A DNA stretch of 64,000 bases, taken from Sphaerolaimus hirsutus. Lineage: Eukaryota; Nematoda; Chromadorea; Monhysterida; Sphaerolaimidae. The position numbers and the translations under genes were made by a program. The stretch spans positions 24,910,315 through 24,974,314 of the forward strand of contig OZ038454.1 of assembly GCA_964036195.1 (NCBI GenBank), in the 5' to 3' direction. Positions 30,682 to 42,009 of this stretch are shown one piece after another. The number at the start of each line of letters is the position of its first letter. Position 1 is the stretch's first letter. The notes below the pieces were generated by a model. The model saw only the letters and a program-made list of their open reading frames with translations. It ran no database searches and was not told the DNA's origin.

Positions 30682-30810
30682 ATGGAAAATTCGGCTGCGC
30701 TAGAACTTGTTCAGACAAAACGAGCGAGATATTTCCTGAATCTAAAGGCCACATTTGAAACGTTCGCCGCAATTGGTGAAATAGTCTGCTATAAGTTCCG
30801 CTTAAGATAA
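30682..30810 (+). CDS. Hypothetical 42-aa ORF
   Basis: The ATG opens MENSAALELVQTKRARYF and the frame ends at TAA after CYKFRLR. Composition is more protein-like than the flanks, and the start lies six bases after an E-type MITE. No family, splice site or conservation evidence; it could be a first exon or chance. Confidence 0.2.
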   Translation: MENSAALELVQTKRARYFLNLKATFETFAAIGEIVCYKFRLR

Positions 30811-31526
30811 ATAGCAATATTTCTGGCTCCGGTAACGCCACATATTCACTTGAAAATAGTAGCGTCAGCCCGGCATACAGAGAAATCTATCATTTTCTTA
30901 ATTCTTTTGGGAAAAATCGTTCCTTAAAGTTTTCAGTTTGACATAGATATTCGAGTTTGATAAAAAAAGGTACATAACTCCTATCTGTTTGTAGAGTATC
31001 GTGTCTGCCGAGTATACCTCATTCCAAAAATGATCACACTTGCCAATCCGTCCAAATGCTCGTTGTCGGTTCGCCCGGAATTCAACGAGGCTTTTTCGTC
31101 ATATTTTTGTTGTCGGTTCGGTTTCTGTTGAACGAGGCTTTTTTGTCGGCACAGGCAAAATTTCTGTAAAATTTGTGCGTTGTCGTGACAAAAAGTCCAT
31201 TGGCGACAAAAAAAATTTGCTGGCACAGCTCGCAGTGTAAACGCCGCTTAAAAATACATTTTAGTGATGGTTTACTACTTACTTCTACTCTCCACTACTA
31301 GTGTAAAATCGCTATGGTGCTGGGCTGGCGCTTGCGCCAAAGCAAAAAGCGCCATGGTGCTTTTGGCGCTTGGCGTCATTTTGTTCGGGCGCCATTCGGC
31401 AGTATTATTCAAAATCAGTACAAACTTTATTACTATCAGTACAGTTTTCTTGTCCACTTGTCTCACTGGAAAAGTTTTTACTCACTGGATAACTTTTGTA
31501 GATGAAGTTATTTGAGTTTGGATCAG
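30811..31526. other. No gene recognised; MITE ends
   Basis: GTTTGTAGAGTATCGTGTCTGCCGAGTATA at 30990-31017 is an F-type right end. GTTGTCGGTTCG repeats and CAGTGTAAACGCCGCTTAA at 31232-31252 mirror the end at 23148. A GGCGCTTGCGCC palindrome lies near 31329. Confidence 0.4.
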
Positions 31527-32578
31527 GGTTGGCAAAATCTCAGAAAAGAATAAAAATAAAATAAAAATAAAATGGAAAATTGAAGAATAAAATAAAATAA
31601 AATAAAATGGAAAATTTTAAAATAAAAATAAAAATTGTATAAAAATTCCAATTTTTGTAAAAATTTTGTAAAATTGTATACAAATTCATATTTTTGTAAA
31701 AATTGTATAAAAATTCATATTTTTTGTAAAAAATTTTTTCTGTTGTTTATAGTTCAACCTGTTCATTCGCGGAGCTGGGGCAGTCCCAAGCCATGTAAAG
31801 TGTCAAAATGTCATATGAAATGGAATGGAAAGTGTCAATTAAAGTGTCAATTATCATAACAAATATAAATTAAAGTGGAAACTGTAAAGCAAACTGTATC
31901 CAAATCTTATCTTTTGTATCAAAATCTTATCTTTTGTATCCAAATCTTATATTTTGTATCCAAATCATATTTTTTGTATCCAAATCTTATATGTTGTATC
32001 CAAATCTTATATTCTGTATCCAAATCTTGTTGTTTTGGTCACCAAATCTTATGTGAACATTTGGATACAAAAACATAAGATTTGGATACCAAAACATAAG
32101 ATTCAGATACACCATTTACACTCTGCATGACATTTGTCATGACAATTATAAATACTTTGCTTGACATTTGTCATGACAATTGACACTTTGCATGGTGTTT
32201 TACTAAGGCGCCCAGCACACTCCAGTAATCCTTCTACTGAAAATGCAAACCATTCTTATCGATAATTGTAAATTAACACTTGCAACTATTTAGCTAACAA
32301 TACCTACTGCATGCAACTTTTGCAAAGTAATGGAAAAATTTGTCACACGTTTTTCATGTTTAGGTCTAATTATCACATTTTTCTGACCTTGCATGCAAGA
32401 TTCTGATTTTTTGTAAAATTTCTGTAAAATTTTTGTAAAATTTTTGTAAAATGGTCCATTTTATTATTTTTTTTATTATTTTGGAATAAAATAAAATAAA
32501 ATGAAACAAGAATAAAATTAAAATAAAATACATTTTTATACAATTTGTATACAAATGATTTTTATAAAACCAACCCTG
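31527..32578. mobile_element. GGGTTGGCAAAATCTCAG element, AT-rich, with nested repeats
   Basis: The left CAGGGTTGGCAAAATCTC is mirrored loosely by AAACCAACCCTGG at the right. Arms are AAAATAAAAT and ATTTTTGTAAAATT runs. It holds a CTGGGGCAGTCCCAAGCC end near 31783 and the tandem array at 31895. Confidence 0.5.
31895..32040. repeat. 20-bp minisatellite (GTATCCAAATCTTATATTTT)
   Basis: About seven tandem copies of a 20-base unit, then two inverted units (TTTGGATACAAAAACATAAG) at 32058-32105, so it forms a large hairpin. Confidence 0.8.
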
Positions 32579-32889
32579 GTTTGGATTATTGTTTCATGAT
32601 TTATTTTTGTGAAGTTGATTATGAATTTAGGTATATTGCAAAAATAGGTAGAGTAAATGTGGGTCTGAAAATGGCATATTTGTTTATTTTTATCTAGTGT
32701 CGCCCAGACCACCCAAATTTGAGGCACAATTTCTACCAATTATATGAAAATCCATTCTGGGATGCATCCAAATACACTTTGTATTTTTCTTTAAGGGTGT
32801 CTCAGTGGAATTTGTTTGTGGCTGCAATAACACTCCCATCATAACAAAATATTGATTGATTTGTATTTATGAGTTTCCTCTTACCACAG

Positions 32890-34094
32890 GCACCACATCA
32901 GGCACCAGCTCAGGAACCTCACCAGGCACCTCTTCAGGCACATCAGGCACCACCTCAGACACCGCCACAGTCACATCACAAGGCACCACCTCAGGCACCA
33001 CTACAGGGAACACGTCAGGCACCACCTCAGGCACCTCAAGCATCACTTCAGGCACCTCATCAGGCACCACCCCAGGCACATCAGGCACCTTAGACACAAC
33101 CGCAGGCACCACTTCAGGAAGCAGATCAGGCACCACCTCAGACAGCACCACAGACACATCACCAGGCACCATCACAAGCACCAATTTAAGAACCACATCA
33201 GGCACAACCTCAGGCACATCAGGCACCATAGACACAACATCAGGCGCCACTTCAGGAACCACATCAGGCACAACTTCAGTTATCACAACAGGCAGCTCAC
33301 CAGGCATTAGCTCAGGCACCAATTCAGTGACCACTTCAGGAACGACATCAGGCACGACCTCAGGCACATCAGGCACCTTAGACACAACCTCAGGTGCCAC
33401 TTCAGGAACCACATCAGACACCACCTCAGGTATCACAACAGGCAGTTCACCAGGCACTAGCTCAGGCACCAATTCAGTGACCACTTCAGGAACGACATCA
33501 GGCACCACCTCAGGCACATCAGGCACCTCAGACACAACCTCAGGTGCCACTTCAGGAACCACATCAGGCACCACCTCAGGTATCACAACAGGCAGCTCAT
33601 CAGGCACTACCTCAGGCACATCAGGCACTTCAGACAGAACCTCAGATGCTACTTCAGGCACCGCCTCAAGCACCACTGCAGACACATCAGGCACATCAAA
33701 CACAACCTCAGGCACCACTTCAGGTAGCACCTCAGCCACCTCAGGCACCACCTCAGAAATGAGCCCAGGCACCTCAGTAACCACATTAAGCACATCAGGA
33801 ACATCAGGCAACACATCAGATACCACATTTGGCACTGCATTCAGCACCAGCTCAGGCACAACCTCAGGTACCACCTCAAGTGCCACCTCACACACTAAAG
33901 GCACCAGCTCAAACACATCATCAACAACAAGAACACGAGGCACTTCAACTACAACAGAGAAGCCAACTCCAAGGGGGTCGACTAGTAGTCATGTGAACGT
34001 GGGTGAATGCATGCACTGTGCCTGGGGTAAAAAGGATTGTGTCACTGACAAGACTGGACCTATGGAACCTTGCAACCAGGGGTTCTGCACTTCT
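32890..34094 (+). CDS. Mucin-like Ser/Thr/Gly-rich exon with Cys-rich end (partial gene)
   Basis: Opens after the acceptor CTCTTACCACAG and closes before the donor GTGAGT at 34095. About 350 residues of GTTSGTTSGTS-type repeats, dense in potential O-glycosylation sites, include a higher-order 50-residue (150-base) unit repeated two to three times (TTSGATSGTTSGTTS...TGSSPG...). The repeat tract is followed by EKPTPRGSTSSHVNVGECMHC and a segment with five cysteines (C-x2-C-x6-C-x10-C-x4-C). That spacing recalls the first half of a Ly6/uPAR fold, but this is a guess. It is likely secreted or cell-surface; the signal-peptide exon and the rest of the Cys domain are outside what I can place. The opposite strand also has a long open frame, but only this strand has splice sites and a non-repetitive domain. 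Confidence 0.6.
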
Positions 34095-34116
34095 GTGAGT
34101 TTGTTTACCCATTGGT

Positions 34117-34205
34117 ATTGGCGGACATCACACTTAGCACAGAAATTTACCATAACCAATATGAATAATGAACCAAACATTATACAGCTTTTTTCATCAT
34201 ATTAC
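34117..34205. mobile_element. Partial E-type MITE after the mucin exon
   Basis: TATTGGCGGACATCACACTTAGC, then ACCATAACC and AATAATGAACCAAA, match the right half of the E family in reverse. Confidence 0.55.
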
Positions 34206-34512
34206 TTGTTATTACTATCAGTACAATATACTTTTACTACAACCCTTTTCTGTTTCTGATTTCTGATTGATAATTTCCATTTCCATTTTTCTGGTCCATT
34301 CTCCATTTCCTGGCTCAATTTTCCCAGCACATTTTTGGTGGGGTGTATATTTGAATTCTGCAAAGTTATGTTTTCCAATATCCATTGTTTCATGAATTGT
34401 AATTTTTTAAGCCCAAGGGTCCTATTTGGAAGTTCTGATAATGTATCGCCAGGATTGATTGCATGATTTTTATTGCTATTGTTTCATGATTTGCAATTTT
34501 CATGACTTATTT

Positions 34513-35130
34513 GAGGCGTCTAATTCTAAAAGTCGACAAGTCCACAAAATGCGATTTTGAGTAAATCGCATTTTAAGTTTCAGACCAAATTCCAGGCTCG
34601 TGGAGCGTGTCCAATTTTGCTCTCTCATGTTTTCCATTAAGTTCCATATGTTGACAAATTTGCAGCCCCTAATCTCAACCTATATGTGAAAAATTGGGTG
34701 TCTATAAAATTCCATTTGGTCAGAGCAAAACTGTTTTGGATAGTGAAATGGACTTGTCGACTTCTAGCACGCGAGAACGTTTTTGTTCCCGGCGACGATG
34801 GAGCTGCCTTATGGGAAAATTATGGACTTGTCGCCTTTTAGAAATCGATGTTCACAGTGGACTTATCACATTTCTTGCATTTTTCCCCATAAAAAAAGAT
34901 GCAGAGGATGGACTTATCGACTTTTAGCCCAAAACTAAGTGGACTTGTCGACTTCTTGCCCAATTTTTTTTGCATTTTTCCCAAAAAATGTCAAATTTGG
35001 CACTATCGTATATAGGCATGTGAGGTCAACAGATAATGAAAAATGTGCAGACGTTGCCCCAGATGACGTTTCCGGGTTTAACTCGAAATTTTCATAATTG
35101 GACTTGTTGACTTTTAGAATTGGACGCTTC
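34513..35130. mobile_element. J-type element with GTCGAC repeats (about 618 bp)
   Basis: GAGGCGTCTAATTCTAAAAGTCGAC at the left is inverted in GACTTTTAGAATTGGACGCTTC at the right. At least six internal copies of GGACTTGTCGACTTCTAG occur. A second copy is at 56781-57397. Non-coding. Confidence 0.7.
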
Positions 35131-35175
35131 ATTTGCGATTTGTTGATTTGCACTTTGCTAACAATATGCACACAG

Positions 35176-35364
35176 GTCGTCGCGCGGGAATCCAGGATGG
35201 CCCAGGCAAAGTACACGGCCAGGTGCGGCCTGCCCCAGGAAATCATCGACCACCTGGTGGACATGCATGTCTCCCGGGATGACCTCATAGCAGCCAGAGA
35301 TTTGTGTGTCAACAAGCAATCGCTGATTACGGCTGTGGGGCCGGGTTTGTCCCGTTTTCCGTAG
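35176..35364 (+). CDS. Orphan exon, unknown helical protein
   Basis: After the acceptor ATATGCACACAG a GC-richer frame reads RMAQAKYTARCGLPQEIIDH, DDLIAARDLCVNKQS and stops at TAG (35362-35364). Base composition, codon use and acceptor argue for real coding. I do not recognise the family. It may be a terminal exon, or a donor may lie before the stop. The flank is MITE sequence. Confidence 0.4.
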   Translation, partial: VVARESRMAQAKYTARCGLPQEIIDHLVDMHVSRDDLIAARDLCVNKQSLITAVGPGLSRFP

Positions 35365-35503
35365 TTGTTGAAGCGTATTTACGTTTACTCGAAAATACGT
35401 ATACTCGAGTACTGAGTAAATACGTATTTGGACATTTTGTGAATGTCGGCACTTTTGAAAAAGTGCCAATTTTTTAGAATGTGTCTGGAATCTTGTGCAT
35501 CAG

Positions 35504-35639
35504 CAGGAAACCGGCGACTGAGACTTACATTAAAATGATTTGCACCATTCGAATGAAAACATTCACCAACAACGCAGACAAGGTGCTGATTGGTTACATC
35601 AAATGTTGTCCAATGAAAGACATTGTTAAATGGAAGGAG
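35504..35639 (+). CDS. Orphan exon, unknown protein
   Basis: Between GTGCATCAG and the donor GAG|GTCAGT lies an open frame reading KPATETYIKMICTIR, then NNADKVLIGYIKCCPMKD and IVKWKE. Splice sites on both sides support an exon. It could belong to the same gene as 35176-35364, but that frame has a stop first, so a link would need a different donor. No family recognised. Confidence 0.35.
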
Positions 35640-36554
35640 GTCAGTAGTGTGGTTGTTCATTTAAATTAAGATTCTACAAAACATTTGTGTACACTGTGCA
35701 TTATTATTATTAGGACTATCAAAGTGGAGGACATAGAGCCAAAGTCTGAGTTCTAATAGGCTGAGTGTAATGTGTTTTTGGAGACAGACACCCTCCAGCT
35801 GCATTATATTTGAGTCACCCGCTTCTAAAAGTCCATAACTACGCTAGTGATCTGGTCTCTTTTACTCCCAGTAACGATATAAAAACGTAAAAAAACGTCA
35901 AAAATTGACGATATTAAACTGATTATCCCGGTGAACAATGTAAAGAGCACTTTCAGGAAAGTCATCACTACGCTTCATGTGAAATCAGCGATATCCCAGC
36001 GATAGGGCGGGCATCGGTTTTCCGTTCCACTGTCAGTTTTGTGATTACTGTGATTGTGTTTATTTTGACTCTTTGACTCTTTGAGTCTTTTGAATACTAA
36101 ATACAGGTGCTTAATTATATACCAAATACACAATAGGGAATCTTTCAGTTAGCTAAGATTTCTCCTTTCGATTTAAAGATCATTTCCGGAGGAAGTTCAA
36201 TACTTTTTTCAAAACGTTTGCTATCATATTGCTGAGTATGTGGAATACTTTTATGATGTGCACATGTTCCATGGTATTTTACCAGAAACCTGATAAATTT
36301 CTATGTAAAAATACGACAATAAATTCAGCTTTTCAGACAATAGTAGTGTACTTGGAAATCTTTGTCAATGTTGACATTATGGGTGTTATGGTTGAAACTT
36401 TAATAGCGCCGAATTGTTTACTGCTCATGTTTTTTGAGTGAGTGACTTGTGTTAATGAAGTGATTGCAAAATCAGGGAATTGTTGGCTTTGAGAAATGAC
36501 CATTATTGAGTTTTCAATAACATTTTTGTATCCTGATTGGTGACAAAATATATC
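35640..36554. other. No gene recognised
   Basis: AT-rich sequence with short ORFs only (for example 36229-36441), without splice or motif support. Confidence 0.35.
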
Positions 36555-36769
36555 TATACTCGGATGACATTACGCCGTACATTTTTCCGGAGAAACACTC
36601 CATCATGACGTGATCACTTTCGTCGCCATCATCATCTCTCGCCATCACTTTGTCGTCATGACGTCATCACTTCGTCGTCATCACGCCTTCCATAAGTTCT
36701 CGGCTGGCCGTCTGCCAGCCGAAGACATAACTCCTATCTGTTTGTAGAGTATCGTGTCTGCCCAGTATA
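36555..36769. mobile_element. MITE, TATACTCGG family (F type)
   Basis: TATACTCGGATGACATTACGCC, GGAGAAACACTCCATCATGACG, CGTCATCAC repeats and the end TATCGTGTCTGCCCAGTATAC. Confidence 0.6.
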
Positions 36770-38040
36770 CCATATATCTTTGAAAAAGCCACAGGTAAAA
36801 ACTCGCCTTATCTACCCAGCAAAATTTGATGGTATTCACCTAGGTCAATTCCGAGAGGGATTATTATGCTGGAAAACCGAGAAAATCGAGTTAGAAAAAC
36901 AACAGCAGAAAATTTAGATGGAAAATGGAAAATGAGCTGGAGAAATGCAAAAAGAAATGAAAAATATTTAGCTAACAGAAATTGGAAAGTAGAAAAGGAA
37001 AAAGTTGTCTTAAGAAAATTGATATGGAAAATGAAAAGTTGACAACCTTTTTCCGACTGGAACATCCACATTTGATGGTCATAAAATAAATATCATGCAC
37101 TCATATTTATTTCCAAAAAAACACAGATCTCAAAGCGATTGCAAAAAGCTGGCTAATTAGCTATTTCAAAATCTCCGAAAAAATTCTTGTCCACGACCAC
37201 AAAACAACATCTTTATTGTAACAATGATATCACAAACGCAACACCTTCACGGTAAATTTCAATTGACATCTGACATAAACTAGCAAGGGAAATTCTGATC
37301 ACATCCACTATCATTCCATTTTTTGACTCGGTTCTGGGACAAGTGCACTGTGCAGTTCCAGTCGGGTTATTATCTCCGGCCAGCGTCGCTGAAATTTGCA
37401 CGTGTGCTTTTAAGAAAATTTATAAATTTGCACGACAAGCTTTACTGTGAACGCTACCGTATTGTCACGAATATAGTCACATGATACATTATGTGGGTAT
37501 ACTCGGCGGACCGTACGCTATGCATTTTTCTGAAGGAAACACTCCGTCATAACGTCATCATAAATACAATAAAAGTAATTCCAGAAAAAAAGAATAAACA
37601 TTCATCGTTTGTACGCGACTCCGCCTTTTCTTTTTTAAAATATTTTTTTTTGTGGTTTTTAAAAATTTCGGGATTTTGTGGTTCTCATCCCGAATCCCAA
37701 ATCCCATCCCGATCTCAATCAGGAGACCCGAATTTCGATCCCGATCCGAAAAAAACGATTCCGATCGCTAAAAATCAACCCGTTTGAACCCTACACAAAA
37801 TGCTCGATAAAATGCGAAGGGAAAGCTTCCAGGGTAAGTGACATTTTCTATGAAATCTGAGGAAATCGTCTGACATTTTACAGAAGAACGCTTACCACTG
37901 ACCGGTATTTCTTCGAAATACCCCACCTCGAAATACTCCCCCCCCCAATTTCAGTGTATAGAGAACATAGATGACGAAAGCTCCGGGAAACCCAGAACAC
38001 ATGTTAAAAACAATTAGTGTGTTAAGAACAGTGTTTATAC
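36770..38040. other. Repeat-derived, no gene recognised
   Basis: GGAAAATGGAAAATG purine-rich stretch at 36870-37040. TATACTCGGCGGACCGTACG at 37497 is an F-type left end. CCCGAATCCCAAATCCCATCCCGAT low complexity at 37685-37770, and a CTCGAAATACTCCCC fragment near 37930. Confidence 0.4.
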
Positions 38041-38230
38041 CGGGTCAGGCCTAAATGGCATCTAATCCGCTTGGCAGCTGGACCCGGATAGCATGGATTT
38101 CTGCCTGCTTGGCATCTAGACCTGCCTGGCATCTATCAAATGCTGGATGCCAAGCAGACTGTGGCATTAATGCCAAACGGGCGGGTAGGGCCAGGTGTCA
38201 AGTGGTCTAGATGCCATCCAGGCGGGCGGG
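38041..38230. repeat. TGGCATCTAGAC repeat block
   Basis: Repeated GGCATCTAGACC and GATGCCAAGCAG words in both orientations; a related block is at 40070-40230. Probably an inverted-repeat element with internal tandem units. Confidence 0.6.
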
Positions 38231-38838
38231 CGGGTGGCGGGGGGAGGTATGTGAACTCAGGCGGCAAACACAAAGGGCAAAGAAGAATGGAAGTACACAT
38301 AACAATGGATGCCCTTTTGTGTTTGGCTTCTGAGCTCAATGTTTGACGCATACCCCCCCCCACCCCCACTGCCCACACAGATCGACACACGCTACACATT
38401 ATGTTGACACAATTCAGTGGACTTGCAATTCAAAAGTGCCTAAACATACTAGTTCATTATCAAAATTTAAAGAAGTTTGAGATTTATATTTCAGCTTTGA
38501 AAATACACTATAGTGGTTATCAGCATGAGTCATTTTAAAACTTCAGCATTCTGGTAAGCAAGTTTCATTCCAGTAAACTCAAACGCATTCAAAGCTGATT
38601 TCAAATTCCAAGTTTTTGGAGTTTTTTCAAATTTCGGTAGTAAATTGCCGGCGCCATTGTGCCAAGGCGCAAGCTTAATTGTGGTAGCATGCGTGTGTGC
38701 GGGAACAAGTTCGCAGCGCAGGGAGGGATCTGGTGGCAAACACAAAGGTGCTGCAAGTAGCCACATAGGTCGGTGAACATTAACGAATGTTCGATTTTCT
38801 GAACCTTTGGGCTTTTGGTTTGCCATTCATGTATTTAT
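38231..38838. other. No gene recognised
   Basis: The minus-strand ORF 38826-38530 has no splice or domain support. GC-rich parts contain short palindromes such as GCGCCATTGTGCCAAGGCGC. Confidence 0.3.
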
Positions 38839-39044
38839 GTATACTTGGCGGACTGTAAAGTATGCGCGGAATCTTACCACAATTTAATGAATAATAGCTT
38901 GTGATAAATTAAGGAATAAATTATTCCATGGTAAAAAGGAGATGAGATTATTCCATTATGAGATGAAAAACTTTATAACTTTTGATTCTTTATTCAGTTG
39001 GGGAACAGTAGATTTCCATACTAAGTGTGATGTCCGCCGAGTAT
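38839..39044. mobile_element. MITE, TATACTCGGCGGAC family (E type)
   Basis: TATACTTGGCGGACTGTAAAG at the left and TACTAAGTGTGATGTCCGCCGAGTAT at the right, about 206 bases. Confidence 0.75.
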
Positions 39045-39706
39045 GTCTGAAACAGCATCACAAATAAATCACAAAAACATTATCTGATCATTGCTGGGCG
39101 CTGCTTAATGTTTCACATGATGTTCACATGATATTCCTTGTGTGGTCCTTTAAAAAAAATTTATCTTGAAAAACAAACATAAGTTTAAATATATATGGGC
39201 CATCCTGTAAAATGTTGGCATCTAAGAGAGAAATTTTGATTTTCAAACTTTTTGAGAGCCAATATTTTGAGAGCCAATATTGAGATAAAAATTTAGACAA
39301 AAAATTGTTTTGAATATAAATACCTACATAAATACATACAATATTTATGGAAATATTTTTAATCATTTGTGTGAAACTGAATTTATGTGTGACTGAACAG
39401 TTTTCTGGACCACCCTGCATGTACAAGCCTCACAGAGGCATTGCTCAAAGTAAATTTGTTTTGAGATATTTGTTGCGGATCTAACAGAGTGTCATTTATG
39501 TGCCATAGTCCAAAAGGTATTTATCTTGGTTTTGAACATTCATCATTCAATTGGAATTCCAAACAATTTTTTGTGCTTGATTTGTAACCATTTTTTTAAT
39601 TCTTCAATTTAATAATGTCAACTCCGCTAAGCTGCAGCTATGTCGAGACTACCTATCTAAATCGATTAATTTGAAATGCAAAATATAAAAGGCACGGCAT
39701 CAATAG
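39045..39706. other. No gene recognised
   Basis: AT-rich; a short duplicated phrase TTTTGAGAGCCAATAT near 39262. No supported coding. Confidence 0.35.
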
Positions 39707-39963
39707 TATACTCGGCGTACATGATACTCTGCCGTTGCACTGATTTATGTCTTGTGTTGGAAGCGTGCCAATGATTGTTAAATCACGCGATTTCCGTAAA
39801 AAGATGAAAACATTCATCGATGTGAATATGTAAATGAATAACATTACACCAACAATCAATTTTGTCCTCTTTTTATGAAACTCGCACGCGCTAACCATCG
39901 TTGGCACACTCCCAGGCACACCAGCGGGAACCACGCGTGCAGGGTGTAGAGTAACCAGAGTAT
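39707..39963. mobile_element. MITE, GTATACTC family (G type), reverse copy
   Basis: TATACTCGGCGTACATGATACTC at the left, then GGAAGCGTGCCAATGATTG, and ACCACGCGTGCAGGGTGTAGAGTAACCAGAGTATA at the right. Confidence 0.7.
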
Positions 39964-40069
39964 AAGTATAATGATATGCACATTCAAAGCCTAAAATCGG
40001 CTGCGGGGGGGGGGGGGTCAGATGCATACATGTGCCGTCTCGGGGTGTGTGGGGGGGGGGGGGTCAGCC

Positions 40070-40230
40070 TGCTTGGCATCTACACCCACACGGCATGGAG
40101 ACCGCATGGCATGTGCCGGCATGTAGCCCGCTTGGCATCTATGGGACGATAGATGCCAAGCGGGTCTAGATGCCAAGCAGGCAGAAATCCATGCTACGCG
40201 GGTCCAGATGCCATACAGGTTTAGATGCCG
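40070..40230. repeat. TGGCATCTAGAC repeat block (second copy)
   Basis: GCTTGGCATCTACACC, GATGCCAAGCGGGTCTAGATGCC and GGGTCCAGATGCCATAC match the block at 38041 in content and in both orientations. Confidence 0.6.
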
Positions 40231-40339
40231 AGCAGTGCAGACTCGTTTATACCGTCTACATACTTATATAAGTCTATAGAGTTATAAATGTTGTTTTTTT
40301 TGCATTTTTCGACGTCTGTGTACGTTAAAAACAACAATT

Positions 40340-40660
40340 TAGTACTGGGATTTCAAAAAAATTCTAGCGAAATAATACCCCCCTCGAAATACCCCCTTGT
40401 TTAACCCCCCTCAAAATTTCACTCCGAAAAATAAACCCCCCGGGGGGTAATTCGAGGAAATACGGTATATCAAGTCCAAAAATACCGTAAAACAGAGTTG
40501 TGCAAATACTGGTATTTTTGGAAAACGTAAACGTAAACGTAAATACCTTTTCCAAATCAAAAGTATAAATACTAAAATGTAAGGTATTTTTAAAATACCA
40601 AGGAATACGTAAAAAGAAACGTAAACGTAAATTTTTTACTTACACACAGTATTTGCCATT
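40340..40660. mobile_element. CCGTATT-family right half plus D-type fragment
   Basis: CTCGAAATACCCCCTTG to GGGGGGTAATTCGAGGAAATACGGTA ends at 40466. It is followed by CAGAGTTGTGCAAATACTGG and GTAAACGTAAACG words of the D family. Confidence 0.5.
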
Positions 40661-40676
40661 GTGCTTTGGAAAATAC

Positions 40677-41010
40677 CTGTAGATGGGTAAATCGCTCCAT
40701 CTGCACCACTTTCTGTTTTAAGTGTGGCGAAATCCAATTACGCTGGTGATTCTGGGGGAGTCCCAGACCCTGTAAAATTCCTTGAGAATGTCAAATCACA
40801 TGCAAAGTGTCTAAAGTCATGCACAATGCCCTGGAAGGTGGCAAATCTTTGCCATTTTGCTGAGCATTTTACATAAGTTTTGACATTTGCATGACATTTT
40901 ACATTTTACAGGGCATCTAACAGAGTCTGGGATTGGCACCAGAGCTTGCACTCGCCCTGCCAGTTTCAAAACGTGTGCTTTGCACAGTTGTTGCAAGTGC
41001 GTCGTCAGAA
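40677..41010 (-). CDS. Candidate exon pair around an intron-forming element
   Basis: On the minus strand a 75-base exon (40751-40677) lies between CCCCCAG and the donor CAG|GTATTT and reads HQRNWISPHLKQKVVQME plus seven more residues. The element 40939-40752 precedes it as a GT-AG intron. The sequence just upstream (about 41010-40940) is open in the matching frame, with QQLCKAHVLKLAGRVQAL, but it has no clear acceptor. Family unknown; the splice sites are the main support. Confidence 0.3.
40752..40939. mobile_element. Intron-forming family element (188 bp)
   Basis: On the minus strand it starts GTGCCAATCCCAGACTCTG and ends GGGTCTGGGACTCCCCCAG, with CCCTGTAAAATG sub-terminal repeats. Ends and size match the neuropeptide intron at 42629-42823. 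The flanking triplets are CTG and CAG, so the duplication is imperfect. Confidence 0.6.
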
Positions 41011-41812
41011 TTCATCACAAAAGAAATTATAACGACAAGGCTACACAAACAAACAAAAAGTGTTCAGCATTTGAACACATTTATGAATATCTACCCAGTA
41101 TTCCATGTGTAAGTGCAAGCGTGCAGTCACTTTTTACGTTTATGTTAAATATTTACGTTTATGCAAAAACACAAGAATATTGTTGGCTGCAGGTGGTTCG
41201 GCCCATTTGAACATGTGCATGTGTGAATGATCACAAGTTTTTTTGTACGTTTTTCCCAGTACCCGGGTATTTTGGTGAGGAAAACGTAACAAAACGTAAT
41301 GGTATTTTTGGAAAATGTAAACGTAAGTATAAATACCCGAATAACCGGGTATTTCAGGTAAACGTAAATACGTTTTTCCAACTCTGCCGTAAAAGCTCCT
41401 GTAGTTTTCGAGATATGAATTTTACGTCCAGATTTCACAATTTGTCGACATCATTTATCGTTGGATTTGCTGACAAAGTGAATTCTTGAGATAAAATACA
41501 GCAAAAGTCATACCTCGAGAAATTTATATATCTAAGCGTTCTTGTGTATTTGTAAGTTATCGAGACTGAATTTGTCGTTAAAACTTTCTGCCTGGAAACT
41601 TCTGCCCTGCGGGACATAAAATCAAAAATATGAGGACTCACTTTAGCGACTGCAGTAGATCGAAGTCGTAGCTGTCGAGTGGAGAAGGACGTGTGTCCCT
41701 GAAAAAGTGAGGCAAAACGTGTTTGTGATCTGCTGTGAAGCATCGTGAAGTGCCTTGGGTATTATTGCTCGGCGTCCCTTCACCAACTGGTTTTCTGCTA
41801 CAGTTTTTACAT
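41011..41812. other. No gene recognised; ACGTTTTT palindromic element at 41245-41392
   Basis: The element carries CCCAGTACCCGGGTA and ATACCCGAATAACCGGGTATT palindromes and matches 27165-27325. No exon can be supported in the rest. Confidence 0.45.
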
Positions 41813-42009
41813 ACCGTATTATTAGCTTGAACAATTCCCGTGGCCGTGGGGGATTATCTTTTCGTCAGAATTTTTCAGGGCGGAACTATTCAAGAGGGGG
41901 AATCAATCATTCAAATAGGGAACCATTCAAACGCGGAATTATTTTTTTGTCGAAATTTTCGTGCATGTTCCTATCAACTCATATCATTAAATATGCATTA
42001 TTAACAATA

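Noticed and set aside
32867-33943. 358-residue minus-strand ORF of VPEVVPEV repeats
   Set aside because: It is the antisense reading of the mucin repeat. The plus strand has the acceptor, donor and a non-repetitive Cys-rich end; the minus frame has none of these.
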